Part shown: piece after piece, positions 54,401 through 63,649 of the stretch | How the letters are laid out: every line of letters starts with the position of its first letter | Numbering within the stretch: position 1 is the first letter of the stretch | Assembly (NCBI RefSeq): GCF_011682055.1 | Contig: NZ_JAAQOM010000005.1 | Location: 1-64,000 of the forward strand | Direction of reading: 5' to 3' | Origin: Telluria antibiotica | Lineage (GTDB): Bacteria > Pseudomonadota > Gammaproteobacteria > Burkholderiales > Burkholderiaceae_D | DNA: 64,000 nt | Translations under genes and position numbers: made by a program | Notes under the pieces: generated by a model | The model's database searches: none | What the model saw: only the letters and a program-made list of their open reading frames with translations | Told to the model about the DNA's origin: nothing

Positions 54401-55041
54401 AGCTCTATACCTATTTCCGCAGTTCGGCCGCATACCGGGTGCGTATCGCGCTCAACCTGAAAGGGCTGAAGTACGATGCGGTCCCGGTGCACCTCTTGCG
54501 TGGTGGCGGCGAGCAGTTGCAAGCAAACTACGTCAAGATGAACCCCAGCGGCCTCGTCCCCACCTTCCAGGACGATTTCATCACGCTGACCCAGTCGATG
54601 GCCATTCTCGAATACCTGGAGGACGAGTACCCGGAGGTGCCGCTGATGCCGAAGGACTCGGCCGGGCGTGCGCGCGTGCGCGAGCTCGCGCAGATCGTCG
54701 CATGCGACATCCATCCGGTGAACAACCTGCGCGTGCTGCGTTACCTCGTCAACGACCTCGGGCTGTCGGAAGAGGTCAAGACGCAGTGGTACCGCCACTG
54801 GATCGTGGGCGGCCTCGACGTGCTGGAGAAGCACCTCGCGCGCGACCCCAGCGCGGGGCCGCTGTGTCACGGCTATTTGCCGACCATCGCCGACTGCTTC
54901 CTCGTGCCGCAGGTGTTCAACGCGCAGCGCAACGGCGTCGACATCGCCGCGTATCCGAACATCGCGCGCATCAACGCGGCTTGCGTGGAAATCCCGGCCT
55001 TCGTGGCCGCGCATCCGTCCAACCAGCCGGACGCGGAATAA
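54397..55041 (+). CDS. maiA: Maleylacetoacetate isomerase (zeta-class GST)
   Basis: A 214-residue glutathione transferase fold protein. SSAAYRVRIALNLKGL contains the SSxS/CxxR region of zeta GSTs; NPSGLVPTFQDD and TQSMAILEYLEDEYP form the glutathione site; ADCFLVPQVFNAQRNGVDIA is the C-terminal signature. It isomerises maleylacetoacetate or maleylpyruvate for the preceding hydrolase. The ring-opening dioxygenase (homogentisate or gentisate) is not in the window, so the pathway is inferred. Confidence 0.93.
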   Translation: MKLYTYFRSSAAYRVRIALNLKGLKYDAVPVHLLRGGGEQLQANYVKMNPSGLVPTFQDDFITLTQSMAILEYLEDEYPEVPLMPKDSAGRARVRELAQIVACDIHPVNNLRVLRYLVNDLGLSEEVKTQWYRHWIVGGLDVLEKHLARDPSAGPLCHGYLPTIADCFLVPQVFNAQRNGVDIAAYPNIARINAACVEIPAFVAAHPSNQPDAE

Positions 55042-55138
55042 AGAGCCCGGCCGCCACGTGAGCCACGTCGACGGCCGGCGGCCGGCGCTACAGTGCACGA
55101 ACGCCGCCACGCATGCGTCCACGCGGCGGCGTCAGGCG

Positions 55139-55597
55139 TCAGTGCCGCGTCTGCGACCCCGTAGTCGAGCGGTCAGGCGCGGCCGGCGTCGAGATCTCTT
55201 CCAGCGTATGGTCGACGCCGGCCGAATGCTTGGCCGCCATATCGCCCAACGACACGATGCCGACCACTTCATGCGACGCCTCGTCGACGACAGGCACGCG
55301 GCGGATCTGCACGTCGCCCATCTGGCCCAGCACCTCGTCCACCGTCTGGTTCGGCGCGCACGTGCGCACGTCGGTGCTCATCACGTCGCCCACGCGCGCC
55401 TGCCCCGGCGCCTCGCCGGCCGCCGTCGAGCGCACGGTGATGTCGCGGTCGGTGATCATGCCGACGAGCCTGTGGCCGTCGAGCACGGGGATCGAACCCA
55501 CGTTCAACTCATCCATCATCTGCGCGGCGCGCTGCACGGTTTCCTGCGGCGAAATGCTTTGCACGTCGCGGGTCATCATATCCTGAATGGTCTGCAT
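55139..55597 (-). CDS. CBS-domain protein
   Basis: A 152-residue protein with two CBS domains (about residues 1-58 and 68-125): VQSISPQETVQRAAQMMDEL with GSIPVLDGHRLVGMITDRDI, and VRTCAPNQTVDEVLGQMGDV with RVPVVDEASHEVVGIVSLGD. Such pairs bind adenosine nucleotides. There is no other domain, so it is a stand-alone sensor. GAAGGAGG precedes the ATG at 55597. Confidence 0.92.
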   Translation of the reverse strand: MQTIQDMMTRDVQSISPQETVQRAAQMMDELNVGSIPVLDGHRLVGMITDRDITVRSTAAGEAPGQARVGDVMSTDVRTCAPNQTVDEVLGQMGDVQIRRVPVVDEASHEVVGIVSLGDMAAKHSAGVDHTLEEISTPAAPDRSTTGSQTRH

Positions 55598-55750
55598 TTG
55601 AACCTCCTTCGCTGCGTTCACACGGCGTTGCATGATGCACGAATTCGCGCAGGCCGGACGCTACGTTGACTTGCGGAACAGCCCGTACATAAAGGCCTTG
55701 TGCGAAGCCGGCTCGGCTACAATCTGCTCCTTTTGACTCGCATCGAGACC

Positions 55751-56512
55751 ATGACCATTCCCGCGCCCATCGCCGCTGCCCTGGACCGTGCCGATCCTTC
55801 CTGGCGTCCCCATCTCATGAACGGTCTCGACGCGATGATGCGTGCGACGCCGGACTACCTGCCGCAACTGGCGGACGACCACTACCTGCCGACGGGCGGC
55901 CGCCTGTTCGCCGCGTTCGCGCTGCCGTTCGATCAAGTGCGTTACGTGCTCGTGGGCGAGGGGCCGTATCCGCGCGAGGGGAGCGCGACGGGCGTGTGCT
56001 TCATGGATGGGGCGGTCGGCCCCTTGTGGTCGGACACGGGGCTGTCGAAGCCCGTCAACCGCGCCACGTCGCTGCGCAACTTCATGAAGATGCTGCTCGT
56101 GGCCGAGGGCCGGTTGAGCCCGGACGACACGGGCGGCGCGGCGCTGGCCCCCGTCGCGCAGGCGGCGCACGCGGACGGCTCGATCGAGACCTTGGCCGAG
56201 CTGCAGGACAACCTGCTGGGCCACGGCTTCCTGCTGTTGAACGCAGCTCTCGTGTTCCGCAAGCACGTGCCGCCGGTGCAGGAAGCGCGCGCCTGGGTGC
56301 CCTTCCAGCGCGCCGTGTTCGCCGCGCTGGCGGAACGGGCCGACAAGCCCACGCTGGTCTTGTGGGGCAAGATCGCGGAACAGTTGAAGAAGGTACCGGA
56401 GACGGCAGGCTTCCCGCAGATCCACGCCGAACATCCATACAACCTGTCGTTTATCCGCCACGAAGGCATGCAGAAACTGTTCGGGCCAATGCAATTGCTC
56501 CTGCGCTGCTGA
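55751..56512 (+). CDS. Uracil-DNA glycosylase-like protein with altered motif A
   Basis: A 253-residue protein of the UNG/UDG superfamily. Motif A, GQDPYH in UNG, reads VGEGPYPREGSATGVCF: the catalytic Asp is Gly and the following His is Pro. The uracil-binding Asn is kept (LLLNAALVF) and the last motif is EHPYNLSF, with His. FMDGAVGPLWSDTGLSKPVNRATSLRN is shared with a distinct group of UNG-like proteins. Whether it cleaves uracil is uncertain; Glu one residue before could substitute. Confidence 0.8.
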   Translation: MTIPAPIAAALDRADPSWRPHLMNGLDAMMRATPDYLPQLADDHYLPTGGRLFAAFALPFDQVRYVLVGEGPYPREGSATGVCFMDGAVGPLWSDTGLSKPVNRATSLRNFMKMLLVAEGRLSPDDTGGAALAPVAQAAHADGSIETLAELQDNLLGHGFLLLNAALVFRKHVPPVQEARAWVPFQRAVFAALAERADKPTLVLWGKIAEQLKKVPETAGFPQIHAEHPYNLSFIRHEGMQKLFGPMQLLLRC

Positions 56513-56534
56513 CACGCTCCAAATTCAGCCCCAC

Positions 56535-56795
56535 TTCGGGGTCAGAGCACTTTTTTAGGCAAATTCGGGGTCAGAGCACATTTTTGGGAATAGATTCGAC
56601 GCCACATGCGGGCATCCGCGCTTTTACGGCGGTCCCCACTGGCCGACATGCGGGGCGAAATGGCCGCGATCTCAACGCAGCACTGTGGCGCATGCTGACT
56701 GAACGGCGAACGAGCCGGACGATATGTAGCGAAGGCCATTGCCACAAAATTAGCTCTGACCCCGAATTTGGCGAGAAAAGTGCTCTGACCCCGAA
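56535..56795. repeat. MITE-like element with long terminal inverted repeats
   Basis: Each end carries two copies of TTCGGGGTCAGAGC: left at 56535 and 56564, right in reverse at 56753 and 56782. The surrounding 55 bases at each end match imperfectly as well. The inner 160 bases hold no ORF or transposase. This motif is known, as I recall, beside REP-associated tyrosine transposases, so the element is probably mobilised in trans. It fills most of the 439-base gap between the UNG-like gene and iscR. Confidence 0.75.
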
Positions 56796-56829
56796 TTTGG
56801 GGCGCCAAGCAAAGGATGGCGAAATACGC

Positions 56830-56856
56830 TATACTTGACTAAATCGATCAACTAAT
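56830..56856 (+). promoter_or_regulatory. IscR-binding site upstream of iscR
   Basis: ATACTTGACTAAATCGATCA followed by ACTAAT resembles the type 1 IscR site, an AT-rich dyad around GACT-N-GATC. It is 95 bases in front of the iscR start. Iron-sulfur-loaded IscR would repress the operon here. Confidence 0.65.
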
Positions 56857-56951
56857 CCGGCTTTTGTGAATGGCCGGAGGGCAGGTGAAAACGCCGGTCG
56901 ATTGAAGAGAAGCAAGATTTTACCACTGTCTGGACAACAACCGGGGTTGTG

Positions 56952-57449
56952 ATGCGTCTGACCACCAAAGGCCGTTTTGCTGTTACCGCGATGATCGATC
57001 TTGCCCTGCGCCAGGGCAACGGTCCCGTCACGCTGTCGGGCATCAGCCAGCGCCAGGCCATTTCGCTGTCCTATCTGGAGCAGCTGTTCGGCAAGCTGCG
57101 CCGGCACGAGATCGTCGAGTCGGTGCGCGGCCCCGGCGGCGGCTACAGCCTGGCGCGCAATGCCGACAAGGTGACCGTCGCCGACATCATCATCGCCGTC
57201 GACGAGCCGATCGATGCGACGCAGTGCGGCGGCAAGGAAAACTGCCACGGCGCCGATGCCGCCAGCGGCACCCGCTGCATGACCCACGAGCTGTGGGCGA
57301 CCTTGAATGCGAAGATGGTCGACTTCCTCGATTCCGTCACCCTGCAGGACCTCGTCGACCAGCAGAAGCAAAAAGAACAGAACGTCGTGGTGATGCACCG
57401 CCACGCGCCGTCGGACAATACTGAAGCTAAGCATATTGGAGTGAACTGA
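56952..57449 (+). CDS. iscR: Fe-S cluster assembly regulator IscR
   Basis: A 165-residue Rrf2-family repressor. [19 protein letters not shown] and [22 protein letters not shown] form the winged helix with [11 protein letters not shown] as the wing. Three Cys that hold a 2Fe-2S cluster are seen in [20 protein letters not shown]. The annotated start could also be GTG one codon earlier. It is the first gene of the isc cluster; its TGA overlaps the iscS ATG. Confidence 0.95.
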   Translation: MRLTTKGRFAVTAMIDLALRQGNGPVTLSGISQRQAISLSYLEQLFGKLRRHEIVESVRGPGGGYSLARNADKVTVADIIIAVDEPIDATQCGGKENCHGADAASGTRCMTHELWATLNAKMVDFLDSVTLQDLVDQQKQKEQNVVVMHRHAPSDNTEAKHIGVN

Positions 57450-58705
57450 TGAACGCGCCCTTGGACCAAAAAATCGAGCAGAGCTTCGCGACTGCGCCGC
57501 ATTTCCCGATCTACATGGATTATTCGGCCACGACGCCGATCGACCCGCGCGTGGCCGACAAGATGATTCCGTTCCTGCGCGAGCAGTTCGGCAATCCGGC
57601 ATCGCGCAGCCACGCGTACGGCTGGAGCGCCGAAGCGGCCGTCGAGGAAGCTCGCGCGCAGGTTGCCGATCTCGTCGGCGCCGATCCGCGCGAGATCATC
57701 TGGACGTCGGGCGCGACGGAATCGAACAACCTCGCACTGAAGGGCGCGGCGCAGTTCTACAAGAGCAAGGGCAAGCACATCATCACGGTCAAGACCGAGC
57801 ACAAGGCCGTGCTCGACACCGTGCGCGAACTGGAACGCCAGGGCTTCGAGGCGACCTACCTGGAACCGCAGGACAACGGCCTGATCTCGCTGGAACAGCT
57901 GGAAGCGGCGATCCGTCCGGACACGATCCTCGTCTCCGTGATGTTCGTGAATAACGAGATCGGCGTGGTCCAGCCGATCAAGGAAATTGGCGAACTGTGC
58001 CGCAAGAAGGGCATCATCTTCCACAGCGACGCGGCGCAGGCCACGGGCAAGGTCGAGATCAACCTGGAAGAGCTGAAGGTCGACCTGATGAGCTTTTCCG
58101 CGCACAAGACCTACGGTCCGAAAGGCATCGGCGCCCTGTACGTGCGCCGCAAGCCGCGCGTGCGCCTGGAAGCGCAGATGCACGGCGGCGGCCACGAGCG
58201 CGGCCTGCGTTCGGGCACGCTGGCGCCGCACCAGATTGTCGGCATGGGCGAAGCCTTCCGCATCGCGAAGGAAGAGATGACGACGGAACTCGCGCGCGTC
58301 AAGGCGCTGCGCGACCGCCTGGCCAAGGGCCTGCTGGAGATCGAAGAGGTGTACATCAACGGCGACATGGAACACCGCGTGCCGCACAACCTGAACGTGT
58401 CGTTCAACTTCGTCGAAGGCGAATCGCTGATCATGGCCATCAAGGACATCGCCGTGTCGTCGGGTTCCGCCTGCACGTCCGCGAGCCTGGAGCCGTCGTA
58501 CGTGCTGCGCGCCCTGGGCCGCAGTGACGAACTGGCACACAGCTCGATCCGCTTCACCATCGGCCGCTTCACGACGGAAGAGGACATCGACTTCGCCATC
58601 AAGCTGTTGAAGGAAAAGGTCGGCAAGCTGCGTGAACTGTCGCCGCTGTGGGAAATGCACAAGGACGGCATCGACCTGAACTCGATCCAGTGGGCTGCCC
58701 ACTAA
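57449..58705 (+). CDS. iscS: Cysteine desulfurase IscS
   Basis: A 418-residue PLP enzyme supplying sulfur for cluster assembly. [18 protein letters not shown] opens the domain, the PLP Lys is in [12 protein letters not shown], and the mobile catalytic Cys is in [14 protein letters not shown]. It ends in the usual IscU-binding tail [20 protein letters not shown]. It follows iscR directly. Confidence 0.97.
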   Translation: MNAPLDQKIEQSFATAPHFPIYMDYSATTPIDPRVADKMIPFLREQFGNPASRSHAYGWSAEAAVEEARAQVADLVGADPREIIWTSGATESNNLALKGAAQFYKSKGKHIITVKTEHKAVLDTVRELERQGFEATYLEPQDNGLISLEQLEAAIRPDTILVSVMFVNNEIGVVQPIKEIGELCRKKGIIFHSDAAQATGKVEINLEELKVDLMSFSAHKTYGPKGIGALYVRRKPRVRLEAQMHGGGHERGLRSGTLAPHQIVGMGEAFRIAKEEMTTELARVKALRDRLAKGLLEIEEVYINGDMEHRVPHNLNVSFNFVEGESLIMAIKDIAVSSGSACTSASLEPSYVLRALGRSDELAHSSIRFTIGRFTTEEDIDFAIKLLKEKVGKLRELSPLWEMHKDGIDLNSIQWAAH

Positions 58706-58733
58706 CTCATCGCATAGAACAAGGAGCACTACC

Positions 58734-59135
58734 ATGGCATATTCCGACAAGGTCCTCGACCACTACGAAAACCCGCGCAACGTCGGCTCGTTCGACAAGA
58801 ACGCCGACGACGTCGGCACCGGCATGGTCGGCGCACCGGCCTGCGGCGACGTGATGAAACTGCAGATCAAGGTCAACGAAGCGGGCGTCATCGAAGACGC
58901 GAAATTCAAGACCTATGGCTGCGGCTCGGCGATCGCATCGAGCTCGCTCGTGACCGAATGGGTCAAGGGCAAGTCGCTGGACGAAGCGCTGTCGATCAAG
59001 AACACGCAGATCGCCGAAGAGCTGGCGCTGCCGCCGGTGAAGATCCACTGCTCGATCCTGGCCGAAGACGCCATCAAGGCGGCTGTTGCCGACTACAAGC
59101 AGAAGCACGGCGCTGAAGACGTCAAAGCCGCGTGA
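58734..59135 (+). CDS. iscU: Fe-S cluster scaffold IscU
   Basis: A 133-residue scaffold protein. The three ligand Cys are in GAPACGDVMK, KTYGCGSAIA and KIHCSILAEDAI, and LPPVKIHC is the motif recognised by HscA. It lies 28 bases after iscS, with AAGGAG upstream. A REP-like pair separates it from iscA. Confidence 0.97.
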   Translation: MAYSDKVLDHYENPRNVGSFDKNADDVGTGMVGAPACGDVMKLQIKVNEAGVIEDAKFKTYGCGSAIASSSLVTEWVKGKSLDEALSIKNTQIAEELALPPVKIHCSILAEDAIKAAVADYKQKHGAEDVKAA

Positions 59136-59141
59136 TCGCAT

Positions 59142-59205
59142 GGTGGGCACGGGGTGCCCACCCTACGGCAATCGAATTTCGTAGGGTGGGCTCCCCGAGC
59201 CCACC
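59142..59205. repeat. REP-like pair between iscU and iscA
   Basis: Forward A-subtype hairpin (59142-59167) and reverse T-subtype hairpin (59180-59205, loop CGGGG), facing each other across 12 bases, between iscU and iscA. Confidence 0.88.
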
Positions 59206-59254
59206 GTGAAGCACCCGCATCGCAATACATCGCACTCAAGCTGGAGAAACAGAA

Positions 59255-59578
59255 ATGGCTGTGACCCTCACCGAAAAAGCCGCAAAGCACATCAACCGTT
59301 ACCTCGAGCGCCGGGGCAAGGGCGTGGGCCTGCGTTTCGGCGTGCGCACGACCGGCTGCTCCGGCCTGGCCTACAAGCTGGAATACGTCGACGAGGCGGC
59401 CGCGGAAGACACCGTGTTCGAATCGCACGGCGTGAAAGTGTTCGTCGATCCCAAGAGTCTGCCGTACATCGACGGCACCGAGCTCGATTTCGCCCGCGAA
59501 GGCCTGAACGAAGGCTTCCGCTTCAACAACCCGAACGTCAAGGACAATTGCGGTTGCGGCGAAAGCTTCCGCATCTGA
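59255..59578 (+). CDS. iscA: Fe-S assembly protein IscA
   Basis: A 107-residue A-type carrier. [14 protein letters not shown] and the C-terminal [10 protein letters not shown] supply the three Cys that bind iron or a cluster. It transfers clusters from IscU to target proteins. The ATG at 59255 is preceded by a weak GGAGAAA site. Confidence 0.97.
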   Translation: MAVTLTEKAAKHINRYLERRGKGVGLRFGVRTTGCSGLAYKLEYVDEAAAEDTVFESHGVKVFVDPKSLPYIDGTELDFAREGLNEGFRFNNPNVKDNCGCGESFRI

Positions 59579-59594
59579 CCGGGGGCGCCGGAAC

Positions 59595-60110
59595 GTGCAA
59601 AACCACTTCGAGCTGTTCCAGCTGCCGGCCAGGTTCGACGTCGACATGGAGGCGCTGGATGCCGCTTATCGCGAAGTCCAGGGCCGCGTCCATCCCGACC
59701 GCTTCGTGAACGCGAGCGACGCGGAAAAACGCGTTGCGATGCAATGGGCCACGCGCGCCAACGAGGCCTATCAAACGCTGAAGAATCCGATGCTGCGTGC
59801 GCGCTACCTGTGCGAGTTGAACGGCGTCGACCTGCAGACGGAATCGAACACGGCGATGCCGATGGACTTCCTGATGGAGCAGATGGAGCTGCGCGAAGCG
59901 CTGTCCGATGCGCGCGCCGCGAAGGATGCCGAGGCGCTCGACGAGCTGGATGCGCGCATCCGCAACGAGCGCAAGCAGCGCCTCACGCAGGTCGGCAAGC
60001 TGCTCGACGCGGGCGATTATCCGCAGGCGGCGCAGGGCGTGCGGGCGCTGATGTTCCTCGATAAGTTCGGCGACGAGTTGCATTACGCGTTCGAGGCATT
60101 GGAGAGCTGA
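59595..60110 (+). CDS. hscB: Co-chaperone HscB
   Basis: A 171-residue J-type co-chaperone of the isc system. The GTG at 59595 starts MQNHFELFQLPARFDVDMEA; HPDRF is the J-domain signature that stimulates HscA, and the C-terminal three-helix part (DFLMEQMELREALSDARAAK) binds IscU. It begins 16 bases after iscA. Confidence 0.95.
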   Translation: MQNHFELFQLPARFDVDMEALDAAYREVQGRVHPDRFVNASDAEKRVAMQWATRANEAYQTLKNPMLRARYLCELNGVDLQTESNTAMPMDFLMEQMELREALSDARAAKDAEALDELDARIRNERKQRLTQVGKLLDAGDYPQAAQGVRALMFLDKFGDELHYAFEALES

Positions 60111-60122
60111 GGTGACGAGTTC

Positions 60123-60201
60123 CGTAGGGTGGGCACCCCGTGCCCACGCGAACGCCGGCGACACGTTGGCATCCGCGTGGGCATGGGATGCCCACCCTAC
60201 G
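60123..60201. repeat. Composite REP-like element between hscB and hscA
   Basis: Reverse A-subtype hairpin followed by a forward, slightly diverged one (GCATGGGATGCCCACCC). CCCACGCG and CGCGTGGG pair between them as in the element at 36465. Confidence 0.85.
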
Positions 60202-60244
60202 CAATTTGCGACAGTATCTAACAAGAAGATTAGGTAACACGACC

Positions 60245-62134
60245 ATGGCACTACTGCAGATCTCCGAACCCGGCATGTCGACCGCGCCGCACCAGCACCG
60301 GCTGGCGGTGGGCATCGACCTGGGCACCACCAATTCCCTCGTCGCGACCGTGCGTCACTCGATTCCGGAAGTGCTGACCGACGAGGACGGCCGCTCGCTG
60401 CTGCCATCGATCGTGCGCTACCTCGCGAACGGCCACGCCAACATCGGCTACAAGGCCATGGCGGCCCGCACCACCGATCCGAAGAACACCATCGTCTCCG
60501 TCAAGCGCTTCATGGGCCGCGGCCTGAAGGACATCGCGCACGCGGAGAACATGCCCTACGACTTTGTCGATGCTCCGGGTATGGTGCAATTGAAGACCGT
60601 CGCCGGCGTGAAGTCCCCGGTCGAAGTGTCCGCGCAAATCCTGGCCACGTTGCGCCAGACGGCGGAAGACGCGCTGGGCGACGAGCTGGTCGGCGCGGTG
60701 ATTACGGTGCCCGCGTACTTCGACGACGCGCAGCGCCAGGCCACGAAGGACGCCGCGCAACTGGCCGGCCTGAACGTATTGCGCCTGCTGTCCGAGCCGA
60801 CGGCCGCCGCCATCGCGTATGGCCTCGACCACGGCAAGGAAGGCGTGTTCGCCGTGTACGACCTGGGCGGCGGCACGTTCGACATCTCGATCCTGAAGCT
60901 GTCGAAAGGCGTGTTCGAAGTGCTGTCCACGGGCGGCGATTCCGCGCTCGGCGGCGATGATTTCGACCAGCGCCTGTTCTGCTACATCACGCAGCAGGCC
61001 GGCCTCGCGCCGCTGTCGGAACTCGACACCGCCACGTTGATGGTGAAGTCGCGCCAGGCCAAGGAACTGCTGTCGACGAACGAAGAGACGACCGTCGAGG
61101 CGATCCTGAAATCGGGCGAGGTCGTGCAGGTGACCGTCACCGCGAAGACCTTCGCCGAGATCACGCAGCCGCTCGTCGCGAAGACGATGAATGCCGTGCG
61201 CAAGGCGATGCGCGACGCGAACGTGTCCGTCGAGGACGTCGATGGCGTCGTGCTCGTCGGCGGCGCCACGCGCATGCCGCACATCCGCCGTGCCGTCGGC
61301 GACTTTTTTAAGACGATCCCGCACGCGAACATCGACCCGGACAAGGTCGTCGCGCTGGGTGCAGCCATCCAGGCGAACCTCCTCGCCGGTAACCGCGCCG
61401 CAGGCGACGACTGGCTGCTGCTGGACGTGATCCCGCTGTCGCTCGGCATCGAGACGATGGGTGGCCTCGTCGAGAAGATCATCCCGCGCAACTCGACGAT
61501 CCCGTGCGCCCGCGCGCAGGAATTCACGACGTTCAAGGATGGCCAGACGGCCCTCGCGGTGCACGTGGTGCAGGGCGAGCGCGAGCTCGTGTCCGACTGC
61601 CGTTCGCTGGCGCGCTTCGAGCTGCGCGGCATCCCGCCGATGGCGGCCGGCGCGGCGCGCATCCGCGTCACGTACCAGGTCGACGCGGACGGGCTGCTGT
61701 CGGTGTCGGCGCGCGAGACGCGTTCCGGCGTCGAAGCGTCGATCACCGTGAAGCCGTCGTACGGCCTCGGCGACGAAGAGGTCGCGCGCATGCTGCAGGA
61801 TTCGTACAACTCGGCGCAGGTCGACATGGTCGCGCGCGCGCTGCGCGAGGAACAGGTCGAGGCCGAGCGCATCCTGCTCGCGACGCAGTCCGCGCTCGAC
61901 ACGGACGCCGACCTGCTGAACGACGAAGAGCAGACCGCGGTCGCGCAGCTGGTGCACGCGGTGCGCGACGCGATGATGCGGTCGAACGATACGGACATCG
62001 ACGCCGGCGCGCGCCAGAACGCATTGCACGACGCCGTGCAGGCGCTGGCGCACGGCACCGAGGAATTCGCCGCGCGGCGCATGGACAAGAGCGTGCGCAA
62101 GGTATTGGCAGGTAAAGCGCTCGATCAGGTATGA
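60245..62134 (+). CDS. hscA: Fe-S assembly chaperone HscA
   Basis: A 629-residue Hsp70 homologue for IscU. The frame is open from 60140, but the upstream part is REP sequence; the ATG at 60245 fits. [29 protein letters not shown] and [17 protein letters not shown] are the nucleotide-binding motifs, followed by the substrate-binding half with IDLL-type region [20 protein letters not shown]. It is followed by another REP pair before fdx. Confidence 0.97.
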   Translation: MALLQISEPGMSTAPHQHRLAVGIDLGTTNSLVATVRHSIPEVLTDEDGRSLLPSIVRYLANGHANIGYKAMAARTTDPKNTIVSVKRFMGRGLKDIAHAENMPYDFVDAPGMVQLKTVAGVKSPVEVSAQILATLRQTAEDALGDELVGAVITVPAYFDDAQRQATKDAAQLAGLNVLRLLSEPTAAAIAYGLDHGKEGVFAVYDLGGGTFDISILKLSKGVFEVLSTGGDSALGGDDFDQRLFCYITQQAGLAPLSELDTATLMVKSRQAKELLSTNEETTVEAILKSGEVVQVTVTAKTFAEITQPLVAKTMNAVRKAMRDANVSVEDVDGVVLVGGATRMPHIRRAVGDFFKTIPHANIDPDKVVALGAAIQANLLAGNRAAGDDWLLLDVIPLSLGIETMGGLVEKIIPRNSTIPCARAQEFTTFKDGQTALAVHVVQGERELVSDCRSLARFELRGIPPMAAGAARIRVTYQVDADGLLSVSARETRSGVEASITVKPSYGLGDEEVARMLQDSYNSAQVDMVARALREEQVEAERILLATQSALDTDADLLNDEEQTAVAQLVHAVRDAMMRSNDTDIDAGARQNALHDAVQALAHGTEEFAARRMDKSVRKVLAGKALDQV

Positions 62135-62140
62135 CATCAT

Positions 62141-62208
62141 GGTGGGCACAGGGTGCCCACCCTACGACATGTAACGGACGGCCGTAGGGTGGGCTCCCCG
62201 AGCCCACC
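62141..62208. repeat. REP-like pair between hscA and fdx
   Basis: Forward A-subtype hairpin (62141-62166, loop CAGGG) and reverse T-subtype hairpin (62183-62208, loop CGGGG) across 16 bases. Same architecture as at 59142. Confidence 0.88.
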
Positions 62209-62241
62209 AAAAGCCGGCGACAAAACACAAGAGGTCAAGAA

Positions 62242-62580
62242 GTGCCACAAATCGTCATCCTCCCCCATCCCGTCTTCTGCCCCGAAGGCGCCGTGCTCGA
62301 AGGCCAGAGCGGCAAGTCGATCTGCGACACGCTGCTCGAGAACGACATCGAGATCGAGCACGCCTGCGACCGCGTGTGCGCGTGCACGACGTGCCACGTG
62401 ATCGTGCGCGAAGGCTTCGATTCGCTGAACGAGCAGGAGGAAAAGGAAGAGGACATGCTCGACAAGGCATGGGGCCTCGAGCCGAACTCGCGCCTGTCCT
62501 GCCAGGCGATCATCGCCGACGAGGACCTCGTCGTCGAGATCCCGAAGTACACGATCAACCACGCAGCCGAGAATCACTGA
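62242..62580 (+). CDS. fdx: ISC-type 2Fe-2S ferredoxin
   Basis: A 112-residue ferredoxin. The GTG at 62242 starts MPQIVILPHPVFCPEGAVLE. Cluster Cys are in EHACDRVCACTTCHVIV and LSCQAII. It donates electrons for cluster assembly on IscU. An acidic patch (EQEEKEEDMLD) fits interaction with IscS. Confidence 0.97.
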   Translation: MPQIVILPHPVFCPEGAVLEGQSGKSICDTLLENDIEIEHACDRVCACTTCHVIVREGFDSLNEQEEKEEDMLDKAWGLEPNSRLSCQAIIADEDLVVEIPKYTINHAAENH

Positions 62581-62597
62581 TCACGACGGAGGATTCC

Positions 62598-62792
62598 ATG
62601 AAGTGGACCGATGTCACGGCCATCGCCGAGGCCTTGTACGAAACCTACCCGGACGTCGATCCGGCCACCGTGCGCTTCGTCGACCTGCATAACTGGGTCG
62701 TCGCGCTGGACGGCTTCGACGACGACCGCACGCGTGGCGGCGAGCGCGTACTGGAAGCCATTCAGGCGGCATGGATCGATGAAGCAAAGTAA
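62598..62792 (+). CDS. iscX: Fe-S assembly protein IscX
   Basis: A 64-residue acidic protein, MKWTDVTAIAEALYETYPDV and on to AIQAAWIDEAK. It binds IscS and iron and tunes the assembly rate. GGAGG precedes its ATG. The methyltransferase gene begins inside its last codons. Confidence 0.95.
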   Translation: MKWTDVTAIAEALYETYPDVDPATVRFVDLHNWVVALDGFDDDRTRGGERVLEAIQAAWIDEAK

Positions 62793-63642
62793 AAAAGAAG
62801 CCCAGACGATCTACCAGCTGGCCCCGGAAATCAAGCCGGGCCAGTCGATCGAACTGCTGAAGGAACTGCACATCCTCACGCGCGACGGGAAGCTGAACCA
62901 GGACAGCCGCCGCAAGCTGAAGCAGGTGTATCACCTCGTGCAGTTCATCGAGCCTCTGCTGAAGGACGTCGGCGAAGCCGCGACCGTCGTCGACCACGGC
63001 GCCGGCAAGTCCTACCTTGGCTTCATTTTGTACGACCTGTTCTTCAAGGGACGCGAGAACGCAGGCCACATCTACGGCATCGAGACGCGCGAAGAACTCG
63101 TGCAGAAGTCGGCGGAGCTGGCCGCGCGCCTGGGCTTCCCCGGCATGTCGTTCCTGAACCTGTCCGTCGCGGAGTCGACCGAGTCCGACAAGCTTCCGCC
63201 CACGATCGACGTGGTGACGGCGCTCCACGCCTGCAACACGGCGACGGACGACGCCATCGACTTCGCGCTGAAGAAGCACGCGAAGCACATCGTGCTGGTG
63301 CCGTGCTGCCAGGCCGAAGTCGCGTCCGTGCTGCGCAAGAACAAAAGCAAGGATCTGGGCCGCAGTGCGCTCACGGAAATCTGGCGCCACCCGATCCACA
63401 CGCGCGAATTCGGCAGCCAGATCACGAACGTGCTGCGCTGCCTGCAGCTGGAGGCGCACGGCTATCAGGTCACCGTCACGGAACTGGTGGGCTGGGAGCA
63501 CTCGATGAAGAACGAGTTGATCGTCGCGACGTACAAGAACCTGCCGCGCCGCCGGCCGGCCGAGCGCCTGCAGCAGGTGCTGGCCGAAGTGGGCCTCGAA
63601 GAACTCTCCTCGCGCTTCTACACCGAACCATCGACCGTTTGA
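62779..63642 (+). CDS. SAM-dependent methyltransferase-like protein
   Basis: A 287-residue Rossmann-fold protein. The ATG at 62779 overlaps iscX by 14 bases. ATVVDHGAGKSYLGFILYDL is the SAM-binding motif, ALHACNTATDDAIDFALKKH and ACCQAEVASVLRKN are further family features. It is similar to the Methyltransf_32/ Rossmann methyltransferases of unknown substrate; RNA is the likeliest class. Overlap with iscX suggests cotranscription with the isc operon. Confidence 0.78.
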   Translation: MKQSKKEAQTIYQLAPEIKPGQSIELLKELHILTRDGKLNQDSRRKLKQVYHLVQFIEPLLKDVGEAATVVDHGAGKSYLGFILYDLFFKGRENAGHIYGIETREELVQKSAELAARLGFPGMSFLNLSVAESTESDKLPPTIDVVTALHACNTATDDAIDFALKKHAKHIVLVPCCQAEVASVLRKNKSKDLGRSALTEIWRHPIHTREFGSQITNVLRCLQLEAHGYQVTVTELVGWEHSMKNELIVATYKNLPRRRPAERLQQVLAEVGLEELSSRFYTEPSTV

Positions 63643-63649
63643 AACTCCC

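Noticed and set aside
56591-56746. Transposase gene inside the MITE-like element
   Set aside because: The inner part has no frame longer than a few dozen codons matching a transposase.
60140-60244. Longer N-terminus for HscA
   Set aside because: The extension translates a REP-like element; the standard HscA start is at 60245.
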